64,000 nucleotides of DNA from Paraneptunicella aestuarii. Its GTDB lineage: Bacteria; Pseudomonadota; Gammaproteobacteria; Enterobacterales; Alteromonadaceae. A model generated the notes under the pieces. It ran no database searches and was not told the origin of the DNA. It worked only from the letters and a program-made list of their open reading frames with translations. The DNA lies in the NCBI RefSeq assembly GCF_019900845.1, contig NZ_CP074570.1:2046001-2110000 (forward strand), written 5' to 3'. Each line of letters opens with the position of its first letter. Position 1 is the stretch's first letter. Shown here piece after piece: positions 35,476 through 46,147 of this stretch. The translations under genes and the position numbers were made by a program.

Positions 35476-38400
35476 ATGAAAAGGAACAATCTGCTATTTA
35501 TAGCTATTTTTTTATTGACTTTGTCCGCTTGTGGTGGGGGCGGAAGTGGTGACGGAAATTCTCAGTCCCCCCCACCAGCACAAGCTGTAGATACTGATAA
35601 TGACGGAACTCCAGATTCAACAGATACTGATGATGATGGTGATGGCGTCCCCGATACTGACGATGCTTTTCCATTAGATGCCACTGAATCATATGACACT
35701 GATAATGACGGTATTGGTAACAACGCTGACGAAGACGACGATGGCGATGGTGTTGCGGATACTGAAGATGCTTTTCCATTAGATGCTACAGAGTCGGCGG
35801 ATTTTGACGGCGATGGCATTGGTAATAATGCCGATACCGATGATGATAATGATGGCACTCCTGATTCCGAAGATGCTTTTCCCTTTGATGAATCAGAATC
35901 AGAAGATTCGGACTCTGATGGTATAGGCAATAATGCAGATGAGTATGACAATGATGCTGCCTGCTATGCTGCGCAAGACGGTGACGGATCTCAATGTTAC
36001 TTAACTCTTTTAAGACAAGATGATGATTTTCTGCTTAAGTCATTTAACGGACAACATATTTTCTATTCTCCTCAACTGTCTAAAATTTTGATTTTGGATG
36101 GTGAAAGTCAACACTTTTCTTCTCTGATTGATATTGACGAGAACGCATCGGTCAAGTCCTTTATGTACTCAAATGCACATCAACGCCTGTATGTGATGTT
36201 TGAGGATGGAGCTATTCAGTATGCTGATGAGCAGGGAAGTTTAAATTCTTTTGTGGAATTAAATCAAAGCGCCTATGAAGTCTATTCAGCAGGCAATTTC
36301 ATTCTTGCGATATTGAATTACCAATTTTATATATATGACGTAAATGGTGATTTAAAACAGAGTTACTATGCTTACTTTTCTAATCAGGATTTCAGTTATA
36401 AATGGGATGACGAAATCAATGCTTTCTATTTAGGGAATTATCGTTATTTATATAAAATTTATATCGATGCTTCCTCAGGAAAGATTCTTCGGGATTTTAG
36501 CCGCTACTTGAATCTCGATTCAAGTTCCCAGCCAGTTTCTGCGCCTATAATACTGACCAAGGGCGAGAGTAATAAAACGATATATAAGGGTAACGTTTTT
36601 TCTGGTTCTGAAATGAAGTTCGTCGGTGGTTGGGATGAACTTGTTAGTCATGCTGAATGGAATGACGATCAATATCTCACAACTCTTTCTTATTCGGCTG
36701 GTAATACCAAAATTGATTCTAGAGATTCCGAGTTTAGAACATTCCAAAGCCAGTTCATTGAAGGATCACCTCTTTCTCTAGCTAAAACTGAAAGCGGTTT
36801 TAGCGTAGTGACTAAAAAGTTAAATTACCTGACAGTTAATTCTTACTCAGTAAATACTGATGCTGACGGTGATGGTGTGTCACAGGCGAATGATGCATTC
36901 CCTATGGACGTCGCTGCTTCTCTTGATACTGATGGTGATGGCTATCCAGATGAGTGGAATGAAGAGTATGCTCAAGAGGATTCTACTACCGGTTTAAGTC
37001 TGGACGCGTTTCCACAGGAGTATGATTGCTGGTTGGAAGAGCATGATGACGGTAATGGAAATTGTGACTTTTCAGCCACAGTTCCTGATTTTACACCCGA
37101 TCAGGTCGTAGCTGATTCTTCTATCATCTACTTGTTATCTAATGAAAATGAACGTGTTTATCGTTGGTCTTCTGAAAATGAAGCCTATATCAGTTCGATT
37201 AATATTGATAGAGACCAGGTTCTTCAGTTATCAACATCTCTTAATATTGATGTAAACGCTGAAACGTTTCAGCTTTATGCTGGTTATAGCGATGGAGGTA
37301 TTGCATATGTAGATTTAAATACCTCACCTTTGTCAGTATCAACTTTAGTTTCTTTACTTAATGTTGGGCATTCAACTTCGGCTATGCAAATGATGGTTCT
37401 CGATAGTTATTTGCTTGTGTCTGTTTCCAACACTCAATATTTGATTGATGCAAATGGCAACATAACCGATCAGTCTTATAGTTACGTCTACAATAGTAGC
37501 TCTAAGCCTTTTGCTTGGGATAGCAATAATCAGAGATTATTGATTGCTAATAGTTCTTTGTATTATCAGAATATTGATATTGAAAGTGGGACGTTTACTA
37601 CAAGCTACAATAGCCAGGGTACGTGCTCACCTCCTATGGTATTGAAGGAATCAAGTGATTTAATCTTTTGCGCTTCTGGTCATGTTATCAATGCTAATGA
37701 TTTTACTTCTGTAGGGCGAATTAGCGTATTTTCTGATGTTGTGAATGTTGGTAATGACGAGATTGCTGTTTTAAGTGGCGATTATTTATTCAGGTTCAAT
37801 GAAAATAATGTCAGTACCCGATTAGAGTCTAAATTGCTAGATGGCGAATATATTAAGTTAGTTCGAGTAGGAGATAAGGTCTTTATTGTTTCAATCATTG
37901 AAGACTTATTGACTATTAATGAGTATTTACCAAGTAACGATAGCGATAACGACGGTGTTGATAATATTGATGATGCCTTTCCCAACGATCCGGCCGCTTC
38001 ACTAGATGCGGATAATGATGGTTACCCTGATGAATGGAATGAGGGGTATAGTTCGGAAGATTCAGCAACAGGGTTGAGCCTGGATAGTTTTCCTCAGGAT
38101 TCCGCTTGTTGGTTAGAGGAACACGATAATGGTAATGGAGTATGTGATTTTGAAGCTACAATTCCGGTTTATACCCCTGATGTATTGTTTGCGGATTCAA
38201 GCGGTATAGTTTATTCCTACAGCAAGGAAAACCATAAGGTATATCGCTGGTCTGCCACATCAGAGAGCCATTTAAACCCTATTTTTGTTGGTTATACTGA
38301 TGGAAATCAGTATGTGGCTCCTAATATTGTTGTTTATTCAGAAAACCATAACCGACTTTATTTTGCTTATAGTTCAGGATTAATTACTTATATTGATCTT

Positions 38401-40896
38401 TCGAATATTGGTAGTGAAACTTATTTTCACCAGTTCGAGAATTCTATCTCGAATATGATTTCAACGGGTAATTATATTGCAGTTAACCCAGACTATCCGA
38501 AATATATCTCGTTGATTAACGCAAATGGTGTTGTTACCAGTAAGAGCCAATATACTTATTCCGCGGAGCACTTAGTCTGGAATAAAACTCAAAGTCAGAT
38601 TTTAGCTTTTTCTTCAAATTACTATATGTATCTTTTAGGCGTGGATTCTGAATCAGGAAGTCTTTCTAATATTACCAGTGCGGGCTTCAACTCTGGGCCC
38701 CAGTATCCAGCCTTGATATCTGGAGATGGTTCAAAAATTCTATTTGGTAATGGCAATGTTTTTAATGCTGATGATTTGTCATGGTCAGTGCAGCAAGACT
38801 CCTTCCATCAAGGAGTATGGCTGCAAAATGGTCAGCAAATTTTAGCCAAGAACTTGACTGGTGGTGTATATCGTCTGAGTCGTTTGGAAAATGATGTCGA
38901 ATTAGAATCAATAGAACTCTCTGGTTCTGTTCAGGCGGTTCTTGAAACAACAGAAGGTGTCGTATTGGTCACGATTCAGGGGGGACAAGTTGTTTATTCA
39001 ATGTTCTCGGAAAATAATGACCTGGATGGTGATGGTATTATCAATAGTCTGGATGCGTTTCCTAATGATGCCGCGGCTTCTCTTGACTCAGATGGTGATG
39101 GATTCCCTGATTCCTGGAATAATGGCTATTCAAGTTCAGATTCTACAACAGGGTTAGACTTGGATTCCTATCCTTCCGATGCTTCTTGCTGGGATAGTAT
39201 TCATGATAATGGTATTGGTGGTTGTGATTATGCAGCAACAGTTGGTGACTTTACACCGGAAGTCATGTTTATGGATAAAGATAATATTCTTTATTTATAC
39301 GATGCTGATAATGGAAGGATTCACCGACGTTCTTTAATTACCAATGAATATTTAGATTCGATTTTTGTTGGTCGTCAAAGCAATAATGAGCCTATATATC
39401 CAACTCATGTTGAGTATTCGCTATCGCACTCTCGCCTATACCTGGGATATAGCACGGGGCAGGTTACCTACATTGATTTGAATGATATTCGCTCTGAAAA
39501 AGCATTTTATAGTGTTTATAAGAAAGTTATTGGTTTGGCGGCTGTCGGTAAATATCTTTTGATCCAAAATGGTTCATCTCCCTATATGCATCATGTTGTT
39601 GATGTTAACGGTAGTTTGAAAGACCAGAGATCCTGGTCTCGAACATCAACTCACTATGCTTGGAATAGTAGTACTAATAAGGTTTATTATTTTGATAGCC
39701 TAAACTATGCATATCGTGTTTATGCGGAAGGAATTAACCAGACTTCGGGGGCTATTTCTGAGCCAACCGGTTCTTCTTATAATTCCAATGTTCTTAATGG
39801 TGGTATTCATTTTATTAAATCTGGGTCACAGGTACTTTTGGGTTCAGGGGAGATATATGACTCTTCCAGCATGGAACTGAAGGGGGATATAGGTTATTCC
39901 TTAGTTGATGCTGTGGGCACTGATGAACTTTTGATTACGGCCTATAAGGACGGTGATAACTGGTATGTCAATCTCCATGAAATTGGCACTATGCGACTAT
40001 TCAATACGTTTACTTATGACTACTCCATCCTTGGCCTTTTCCACAACGAAAGTAAGGCAGTTGTTGTTCAGCACGATGGAAGTGATTTCGTTTTTGATGA
40101 AATTGATCTAAGTGATAATGATGATGATGGAATACCTGCATGGTGGGAGACCAAGTACGGACTATCGGATGATAATTCTGCTGACGCCGTTTTGGACGAT
40201 GATTTTGATGGATTGACTAATCTTGAGGAATATACAAATAAGACAAGCCCCGCTAATGCAGATACTGATAGTGATGGATTGAATGATTTTATTGAAATCA
40301 ATACGCATGGTACTTCACCGATTAAGTCAGACAGTGATGGAGATTGGCTTTCGGATAGTGAAGAGATCATACTAGCGTCTAATCCACTAAATGCTGATAC
40401 AGATAATGATGGATTTACTGATGGTGATGAGGTCTATAAATATAATACCGACCCGATAGATAATAATTCTGTGCCACAAGCGTTAACCAGTTTTAGCGAG
40501 GATTTTGAAGCGGCAGATTTAGCTCCTTTCTGGGAAATGGGCGAGAATAATCAAGCGGATTGGTTTCTGGCTGATGACGATTCCAGTGAAGGGGCTCAAA
40601 GTCTTCGCTCTGATGCCATATTATCAGGTAGTAGTGGCAGTTTAGTTAAGTTCACAGCACTTTTCAGTCAAGGGATAATGTCATTTGATTTGAAAACACC
40701 TCAGTATTGTTGCAGTAATGTTCAGTTATATGTTGATGGTAGTTACATAAAGCAAATAAGAAACTCTGGTGTCTGGACAAATTATGAGGTTCAGTTGGAT
40801 GAAGGTGAACATACTTTAGAATGGAGATTTTATAAGAATAGTTCTAGAGGTACAGAGAGTTCTTATCTGGATAATGTTCAGTTTACCGGTAACTAA
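35476..40896 (+). CDS. Giant lipoprotein with calcium-binding (TSP3) repeats and propeller-like modules
   Basis: The 1806-aa protein has a lipoprotein signal with lipobox L-S-A-C (cysteine near residue 19) and a G/S/P linker. Next come about five acidic D-x-D-x-D-G repeats of the thrombospondin type 3 kind, which bind calcium. Four propeller-like modules follow (residues 165-1540), each with a Y-x-D-G/S-x-x-x-Y-I-D-L element. Three of them begin with acidic repeats exactly 1080 bases apart (36862, 37942, 39022). More acidic repeats follow (residues 1550-1670) and a jelly-roll-like C-terminal domain (V-Q-L-Y-V-D-G). It is probably a cell-surface or secreted adhesin; its target is unknown. A strong terminator follows. 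Confidence 0.82.
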   Translation: MKRNNLLFIAIFLLTLSACGGGGSGDGNSQSPPPAQAVDTDNDGTPDSTDTDDDGDGVPDTDDAFPLDATESYDTDNDGIGNNADEDDDGDGVADTEDAFPLDATESADFDGDGIGNNADTDDDNDGTPDSEDAFPFDESESEDSDSDGIGNNADEYDNDAACYAAQDGDGSQCYLTLLRQDDDFLLKSFNGQHIFYSPQLSKILILDGESQHFSSLIDIDENASVKSFMYSNAHQRLYVMFEDGAIQYADEQGSLNSFVELNQSAYEVYSAGNFILAILNYQFYIYDVNGDLKQSYYAYFSNQDFSYKWDDEINAFYLGNYRYLYKIYIDASSGKILRDFSRYLNLDSSSQPVSAPIILTKGESNKTIYKGNVFSGSEMKFVGGWDELVSHAEWNDDQYLTTLSYSAGNTKIDSRDSEFRTFQSQFIEGSPLSLAKTESGFSVVTKKLNYLTVNSYSVNTDADGDGVSQANDAFPMDVAASLDTDGDGYPDEWNEEYAQEDSTTGLSLDAFPQEYDCWLEEHDDGNGNCDFSATVPDFTPDQVVADSSIIYLLSNENERVYRWSSENEAYISSINIDRDQVLQLSTSLNIDVNAETFQLYAGYSDGGIAYVDLNTSPLSVSTLVSLLNVGHSTSAMQMMVLDSYLLVSVSNTQYLIDANGNITDQSYSYVYNSSSKPFAWDSNNQRLLIANSSLYYQNIDIESGTFTTSYNSQGTCSPPMVLKESSDLIFCASGHVINANDFTSVGRISVFSDVVNVGNDEIAVLSGDYLFRFNENNVSTRLESKLLDGEYIKLVRVGDKVFIVSIIEDLLTINEYLPSNDSDNDGVDNIDDAFPNDPAASLDADNDGYPDEWNEGYSSEDSATGLSLDSFPQDSACWLEEHDNGNGVCDFEATIPVYTPDVLFADSSGIVYSYSKENHKVYRWSATSESHLNPIFVGYTDGNQYVAPNIVVYSENHNRLYFAYSSGLITYIDLSNIGSETYFHQFENSISNMISTGNYIAVNPDYPKYISLINANGVVTSKSQYTYSAEHLVWNKTQSQILAFSSNYYMYLLGVDSESGSLSNITSAGFNSGPQYPALISGDGSKILFGNGNVFNADDLSWSVQQDSFHQGVWLQNGQQILAKNLTGGVYRLSRLENDVELESIELSGSVQAVLETTEGVVLVTIQGGQVVYSMFSENNDLDGDGIINSLDAFPNDAAASLDSDGDGFPDSWNNGYSSSDSTTGLDLDSYPSDASCWDSIHDNGIGGCDYAATVGDFTPEVMFMDKDNILYLYDADNGRIHRRSLITNEYLDSIFVGRQSNNEPIYPTHVEYSLSHSRLYLGYSTGQVTYIDLNDIRSEKAFYSVYKKVIGLAAVGKYLLIQNGSSPYMHHVVDVNGSLKDQRSWSRTSTHYAWNSSTNKVYYFDSLNYAYRVYAEGINQTSGAISEPTGSSYNSNVLNGGIHFIKSGSQVLLGSGEIYDSSSMELKGDIGYSLVDAVGTDELLITAYKDGDNWYVNLHEIGTMRLFNTFTYDYSILGLFHNESKAVVVQHDGSDFVFDEIDLSDNDDDGIPAWWETKYGLSDDNSADAVLDDDFDGLTNLEEYTNKTSPANADTDSDGLNDFIEINTHGTSPIKSDSDGDWLSDSEEIILASNPLNADTDNDGFTDGDEVYKYNTDPIDNNSVPQALTSFSEDFEAADLAPFWEMGENNQADWFLADDDSSEGAQSLRSDAILSGSSGSLVKFTALFSQGIMSFDLKTPQYCCSNVQLYVDGSYIKQIRNSGVWTNYEVQLDEGEHTLEWRFYKNSSRGTESSYLDNVQFTGN

Positions 40897-40918
40897 TTAA
40901 CTTCGGTTTATGTGTAGA

Positions 40919-40950
40919 AATGCCAGCCTGTTTAGGCTGGCATTTTTTTA
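40919..40950 (+). terminator. Terminator after the lipoprotein gene
   Basis: AATGCCAGCC and GGCTGGCATT pair perfectly around a six-base loop, and a run of T follows. It faces the end of the TonB-receptor gene on the minus strand. Confidence 0.85.
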
Positions 40951-40974
40951 TCTAAGCCTACCTTGGTTTTCATG

Positions 40975-43900
40975 TTAAAACACACCTCTTATACCTAAGC
41001 TATAGGCCGTTCCTGTGTCTTGTATTAGCAATAATTGATTACTGTATCTTCCATGTTTATGCACGACTTCGTTGGTCAGGTTAATGCCTTCAAGAACCAG
41101 GGTTAGATGATCATTAATGTCGTAGCTCATACTCATATCCCATTGTTGATAAGGGGCGACAAACGTCGGCTCGGCGCTACGTTTTTGCGTGAGTGATTGC
41201 AGGAAGGCATCTCGGCTATTCCATGCGAGTCGCCATTGCCAGGGTGCTTTTTCGTAGTAAAGGATGACATTTTTCGAATCGCTTAAGCCGGTGAGTGCGA
41301 ACTTGCGACTGACATCTTCTCTGTTCAGTTCTGCATTACTGTCTATGAGTGTCATATTGGCTAAAACTCCAAAACCACTATCGCCGAATTGATGCATCAG
41401 GCTGAATTCAAAACCATCGGCAACGGCGGTTTCTGCATTCTGAGGATAGGTATGGTCAAACTCGGCTAAGCTATCTTGTTCGTCTGGTTCATTGGGATTA
41501 ATACCTGTACTTGGGTCGGTGACGCCGGGGAAGGTGATTGTATCCACATTACTCAAAATAAAATGCTTAACCCGTTTGCGGAAATAATTAGCAGAGATAT
41601 AGCTGGGATATTGATAGTAGTATTCGATTCCCATGTCGATATTGAAGGATTCAAAGGGCCTCAATGCCGGGTTGCCAGAGCTGGCGCGCAGGTCTCCGCC
41701 TTGGCGTGTTGTGTCTAACACCAATGCCGGTGAAAGCTGAGAAATCGTGGGCCGAGTCAGGGTTTTACTGATTGCACCACGGAATACCCAGTTGTTGTCA
41801 TATTCCAGCTTTAGATTCAGGGCTGGAAGCCAGTGGTGGTAGCGATTTTTGCTTAATGTCTCTACAGCGGGAGCGGTGATTTGTCCTAATTCGGTTTGAT
41901 CCAGAATAACCAGCTCTAAAAGAGGCGATTCCGTACCCGACACTGACACATCGGTCTGCTCAAACCTGACACCGGTTTGCATACTGAAATCCCAGAGTTG
42001 CCAATCCTGTTGCCAGTGAGCATTGATATATCCTGCGCTAATATCCTCTTGCACTGAGAATGAGTGACTGCGCAACTGGGCGTTCAGGTTTTGCTCTGTA
42101 TTGGTTTGCAGGAAAGCTAACAATTGCTGCTGATCATGTCGTAACCATTGATGAGGAATGTTTTCATGCCCGCTAATGCCCGACAGAAACCCTTCGCCAG
42201 CGTCAAATAGCCATTGATAATCATCGGGAATATCAGGCGTTGAGTCATAACCACAAAATGTACAGTGAGCCGCATTGGCTTCGTTGTCCCAACGTTGATT
42301 CCGCTTCTTGCGTTTACTGAGCTGAAAGCCAATGTCGATTTGCGCTAACCAATCGCCGTTAATATCGAAAAGGTTATCTATGCGCCATTGGTTAATTTGA
42401 TCTCGAATATCCCAGCCTCGAAGCAGGAATACGTGAGCTTTGCCATTTGCCGGATCCAGATAATGACTCACACCTGCAGCAATGCCTTCGGCGTTGATAA
42501 TGTTGGCTGAAGCACTTTCAAAACCGTTAATAGCTGGCAGGATATTGCCTGAGGAATGATCAAAGTGAGAACGGTTTAAATAGCCTATCAGAGATAAGGA
42601 ATCGCCAGCACCTTGCTTATCTTCGAGCGTTGAAACTGAATGGGACCAATCCAGATTTATTTGCCAGCGATCAGAAATATGCCATTTGATGTTACTTCCC
42701 AAGGCGTTAAGTGAGCTTGGGCGATCGAAGGTTTTGGCGTGAAAATCGGTGGCGTGGCCTATGTTCTGCTCAAATTCGACCACGGTGCCATTGCTGTCGG
42801 TAAGCACATTTTCCAGATTACTGGATGTGAACCAGTGCCCCATTGAGGTGACATCTGTATTCACGTCAAAGCTGGAATGCAGGTAATCCAGGGTGATATC
42901 AAACGATTCATTGGGTTGGTATTGCAGTACCAAGGTTCCGCCTTGGCGCTTGCGATTGTCAAAGCGAACGCGTTGGTCGTAATTTCGGGGCACGAAAATA
43001 TGATTGCTTTGGCGTTGTAACTGGTCATCGGGAATATTGGTGTCGGGCAGCCAGCCATCTATTTGCGCTTCGTCGATGCGTGTTGAGCGTTCTTGTTGGG
43101 CATAGGAAACCAGGACACCAAAGCGATTGTCATCGAAAGTATTGCTGAAAAGGGCGGTAAGCTCGGGCGAGGTTTCCTGACGGTTATCGTCATAATGAGC
43201 TTTTACTGAGCCCGCCCAGCGAAACCCATGTTGACTAAGCGGTTTGGCGGTATTGATATTGATGGTTGAACCTATACCGCCTGAAGCCATGCTCGCCGAT
43301 TGGGTTTTGAACACCTGTACACTATTCACCAGCTCCGATGCCAGAATGTCGAAGCTGAATTCTCGGCCTTGGTTGTCGGTGGCGATTTGTCTGCCATTGA
43401 GTTGCACACGATTAAATTCTGGGCCAAAGCCTCGTACCGTGACGAACTGGCCTTCGCCTTCTGCTCTGTCTATCGATACGCCGGAAACCCGTTGTAGTGA
43501 TTCTGCCAGGTTTTGATCGGGAAACTTGCCAATGTCTTCTGCCATGATGGCGTCAACCACCAAATTGGAATCCTGTTTAACTGCAACGGCTCGATGAACA
43601 CTGGAACGAATACCTTTGATGACAATGGTTTCGTAGTCTTCTTTGTCTGACTTTGGCATGACTTCATCGGGTGTGAAGAAATCAAGAAGTCGTTGCAGTA
43701 AGTTGGTGCTTGTCGATTGGCCTGCATCTTCAGCGCTATCCTGGTTTTGCACCTGTATCTGGATTTGCCCTGTTTCTGAAATCTTTGCTTGCAAACGGGT
43801 GTGCGCCAATAAGCGCTGAATACCTTCCTCTATGGAATATTTTCCATGTAATGAGTTGGTGCTGATGTCTTGCACTTTTTCTACCGGAAAGACAATGCTC

Positions 43901-44049
43901 AGGTTTGCTTGCTCTGCGAATTGTAACAGTGCGCTGTCGGCGCGTTGAGGTTCTATGGCAAAGGCTTTTTCTGCCTCTGAAATGGATGCACTCCATGCCG
44001 ATGATGAGCAGGCAATTGCCAGTCCCAACGCAATTCGCGAAGGATTCAT
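40975..44049 (-). CDS. TonB-dependent receptor with signalling (STN) domain, TIGR01782-like
   Basis: This is a 1024-aa outer-membrane receptor. A signal peptide (about residues 1-21) is followed by an STN domain (residues 30-100) that would signal to the FecR protein encoded divergently. The plug domain has the TonB-Xanth-Caul pattern: V-V-D-A-I-M-A-E-D-I-G-K-F-P-D-Q-N-L-A-E-S-L-Q-R, then V-T-V-R-G-F-G-P-E-F-N-R-V-Q-L-N-G-R-Q. The barrel fills the rest. The C-terminus ends in F. Members of this group mostly import carbohydrates. The ligand is unknown; the neighbour sugar porter points to a sugar. Confidence 0.9.
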   Translation of the reverse strand: MNPSRIALGLAIACSSSAWSASISEAEKAFAIEPQRADSALLQFAEQANLSIVFPVEKVQDISTNSLHGKYSIEEGIQRLLAHTRLQAKISETGQIQIQVQNQDSAEDAGQSTSTNLLQRLLDFFTPDEVMPKSDKEDYETIVIKGIRSSVHRAVAVKQDSNLVVDAIMAEDIGKFPDQNLAESLQRVSGVSIDRAEGEGQFVTVRGFGPEFNRVQLNGRQIATDNQGREFSFDILASELVNSVQVFKTQSASMASGGIGSTININTAKPLSQHGFRWAGSVKAHYDDNRQETSPELTALFSNTFDDNRFGVLVSYAQQERSTRIDEAQIDGWLPDTNIPDDQLQRQSNHIFVPRNYDQRVRFDNRKRQGGTLVLQYQPNESFDITLDYLHSSFDVNTDVTSMGHWFTSSNLENVLTDSNGTVVEFEQNIGHATDFHAKTFDRPSSLNALGSNIKWHISDRWQINLDWSHSVSTLEDKQGAGDSLSLIGYLNRSHFDHSSGNILPAINGFESASANIINAEGIAAGVSHYLDPANGKAHVFLLRGWDIRDQINQWRIDNLFDINGDWLAQIDIGFQLSKRKKRNQRWDNEANAAHCTFCGYDSTPDIPDDYQWLFDAGEGFLSGISGHENIPHQWLRHDQQQLLAFLQTNTEQNLNAQLRSHSFSVQEDISAGYINAHWQQDWQLWDFSMQTGVRFEQTDVSVSGTESPLLELVILDQTELGQITAPAVETLSKNRYHHWLPALNLKLEYDNNWVFRGAISKTLTRPTISQLSPALVLDTTRQGGDLRASSGNPALRPFESFNIDMGIEYYYQYPSYISANYFRKRVKHFILSNVDTITFPGVTDPSTGINPNEPDEQDSLAEFDHTYPQNAETAVADGFEFSLMHQFGDSGFGVLANMTLIDSNAELNREDVSRKFALTGLSDSKNVILYYEKAPWQWRLAWNSRDAFLQSLTQKRSAEPTFVAPYQQWDMSMSYDINDHLTLVLEGINLTNEVVHKHGRYSNQLLLIQDTGTAYSLGIRGVF

Positions 44050-44394
44050 GCTGTTTTCAGCCCAGACATTATCAGTGAAATGAATTTCACCGGGATTGCT
44101 ACAACGGGTAAGTACACTGCCTGATTTCTACTTGATGGATTGAGGTTCGTTTATGCGTTTACTTGCATTATGAAATCGTGACTTGTGTACACGAGAACAA
44201 TAAGCGTGGAAGTAATTTTTTAATCTTGAGAGCTTATATGCAACAAAAATGTTATTTTTTTGTAAATCAGGCCGGAGATTTATGTCTGAATGCTGGTTTA
44301 GTACGCAATTAAGTAAAAATATTGCTGTTTGTATAGAGGATAATCGCCGCATCTTCGTCTTATGGGTGATTGCAATTAAGAAACTGAAAGGTTC
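44050..44394. other. Divergent control region of the TonB receptor and sigma factor
   Basis: A near-perfect palindrome (GTGAAATGAATTTCAC, 44075-44090) lies upstream of the receptor start. On the minus strand it is followed by TGATAAT, a -10-like box. Nothing else is clear. Confidence 0.45.
44075..44090 (-). promoter_or_regulatory. Palindromic operator candidate in the receptor promoter
   Basis: The 16-base palindrome pairs GTGAAAT with ATTTCAC. It overlaps the space where the -35 of the receptor promoter would lie, 26 bases or more upstream of the start codon. Confidence 0.4.
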
Positions 44395-45018
44395 ATGTCT
44401 ATAGACAATAAAATACATCGTACTTTCATGGCTGCCAGAACCGGGCTTTCGAGAATGATATCGCGTATTGTGCCGCTCAAAGAAGTGGAAGATATTGTTC
44501 AGGAAACCTATGTGCGCTTATGCCAGTTGGAAGTGCCGGAACAGGTGGCTGAGCCTCGTTCATTTCTGTATAAAACCGCGAAAAATCTGGCGTTGGATCA
44601 TCTAAAACGTGCGGAAACCCGGTTATCTGATAGTTATGATCCTGAAGAAAATGAATGGGGTGGTGTGGGTGAGCTGGAGTCGGAGGTTGATACGACTTTT
44701 GCAACCATAGCCAGTAATGAAGAGTTTAGTCATTTTTGTGACGCTGTGCGGGAATTGCCAGTGCAATGTCGCAGAGCATTTGTATTGAAAAAAGTGTATG
44801 GCTATTCGCAAAAAGAAATAGCACAAGCAATGGATATAAGTGAAAGCACGGTGGAAAAACATATCGCGACAGGAATTAAACGCTGCACTCAACATATGTT
44901 TGATATACGTCTGGGTAAAGTGAGTTCAAAACAAGATCTATTTGAAACGGAAAATAATGGCGTTGATAACGTTGTTGACTTGCCCGTAGCACGTCAATCA
45001 GGAGAAAAAAGCCAATGA
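44395..45018 (+). CDS. FecI-like ECF sigma factor
   Basis: This 207-aa sigma factor has region 2 (E-V-E-D-I-V-Q-E-T-Y-V-R-L and F-L-Y-K-T-A-K-N-L-A-L-D-H-L) and region 4 (A-F-V-L-K-K-V-Y-G-Y-S-Q-K-E-I-A-Q-A-M-D). The layout and the adjacent FecR-like gene place it in the FecI group, which is freed when a receptor binds its ligand. The stop overlaps the next start as ATGA. It probably drives the receptor gene. Confidence 0.9.
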   Translation: MSIDNKIHRTFMAARTGLSRMISRIVPLKEVEDIVQETYVRLCQLEVPEQVAEPRSFLYKTAKNLALDHLKRAETRLSDSYDPEENEWGGVGELESEVDTTFATIASNEEFSHFCDAVRELPVQCRRAFVLKKVYGYSQKEIAQAMDISESTVEKHIATGIKRCTQHMFDIRLGKVSSKQDLFETENNGVDNVVDLPVARQSGEKSQ

Positions 45019-46109
45019 ATAATGTGGTGAAGATAAAGCCTGATCAGGATGTGATGGAGCAGGCGAGTGGGTGGATTGCTCGTATGGACAGAGGCTTATC
45101 AAAGCATGAAATTGAGCAATTGGCTCGATGGATGAAGCAGGATAAAGCCCATGAAGAGATGCTTCTGGAAATGGCTAAAATTTGGGATAAGATGGATGTT
45201 TTGCATCGGCTGGCAATATTATTTCCAGAAAAAGCGTCTACGGCGAAGCCTGCAATTTTCGGTATGTCTTTGAATGTGGCTGCAATGGCGGCTTCGGTGT
45301 TTTTCGTCGGAATATTACTGGCTTTTGGTTGGAATAATAGCGAATGGAATCAATGGAAAGGGCTATTTCAATCGTCGGCTCAACAGGTGGTATTTTCCAG
45401 CCAGAAGGTCAGTACATTGGTCGGTGAACAATTCCGCAAGACACTAGACGATGGTAGTGAGCTGACGTTGAATACGGATAGTCTGGTCTCGATTACCTAT
45501 ACCGATAAACAGCGTTTACTGGTTTTGGAGCATGGTGAGCTACATATTCAGGTGGCTCATGATGAAGCTAGACCTTTGAATGTATTGGCTAACGGTAAGT
45601 TGATTCAAGCTGTGGGCACGGCTTTTAATGTGCAGATACAAAATAAGAAGGTTGAGTTGATCGTAACCGAAGGCAAAGTATTAGTGGATGAACAGCCTAA
45701 GCCAGCCAGTGAATTGTTGCATCAGACTTCGGTGCGTTTGCCGGCATCGTCATTAGCTGTGTCTCGCAGTCAGAAAGTGGTATTTTCACAGGAATTGAAC
45801 CGTGCTCAGACTAAACCGCAAGTGGTTGCTGAGCAGGATATTCAGGCCAATTTGTCGTGGCAGCAAGGGCAACTTATCTTTCGTGGTGAACCTTTACAGC
45901 AAGTGTTGGATGAGGTTTCCCGGTATACAGCCACCCGTTTTAAATTGTCGGATCCTGATATCGCCAACATTAAAGTCGCAGGATTGTTTAAAACCAATGA
46001 TGTAGACGGATTGCTGTTGGCGTTAAAAGAGAATTTTTCTATCGAGTCAGAGTTTGTGAAGTCAGAGAACGGGACTAACAACACCGTGTTGTTACATGCC
46101 GTTAAATAA
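45015..46109 (+). CDS. FecR-like anti-sigma/signal transducer
   Basis: The 364-aa protein has an N-terminal cytoplasmic part (G-W-I-A-R-M-D-R-G-L-S) that would hold the sigma factor. One membrane helix (about residues 88-106) follows, then a periplasmic FecR domain with G-E-L-H-I-Q-V and G-T-A-F-N-V, and a C-terminal domain near residue 290 (F-R-G-E-P-L-Q-Q-V-L-D-E-V). It should contact the STN domain of the receptor encoded divergently. Confidence 0.9.
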   Translation: MNNVVKIKPDQDVMEQASGWIARMDRGLSKHEIEQLARWMKQDKAHEEMLLEMAKIWDKMDVLHRLAILFPEKASTAKPAIFGMSLNVAAMAASVFFVGILLAFGWNNSEWNQWKGLFQSSAQQVVFSSQKVSTLVGEQFRKTLDDGSELTLNTDSLVSITYTDKQRLLVLEHGELHIQVAHDEARPLNVLANGKLIQAVGTAFNVQIQNKKVELIVTEGKVLVDEQPKPASELLHQTSVRLPASSLAVSRSQKVVFSQELNRAQTKPQVVAEQDIQANLSWQQGQLIFRGEPLQQVLDEVSRYTATRFKLSDPDIANIKVAGLFKTNDVDGLLLALKENFSIESEFVKSENGTNNTVLLHAVK

Positions 46110-46147
46110 CAATAAAAAACAAGATAAAAATAAAAACAGGAGAAACT

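Noticed and set aside
35504..35951. Two minus-strand ORFs opposite the acidic repeats
   Set aside because: They are products of the repetitive D-rich codons on the other strand (strings of H, Q, R or S).
35271..40896. Mobile element origin of the large lipoprotein gene
   Set aside because: No terminal repeats, transposase or target duplication flank it.
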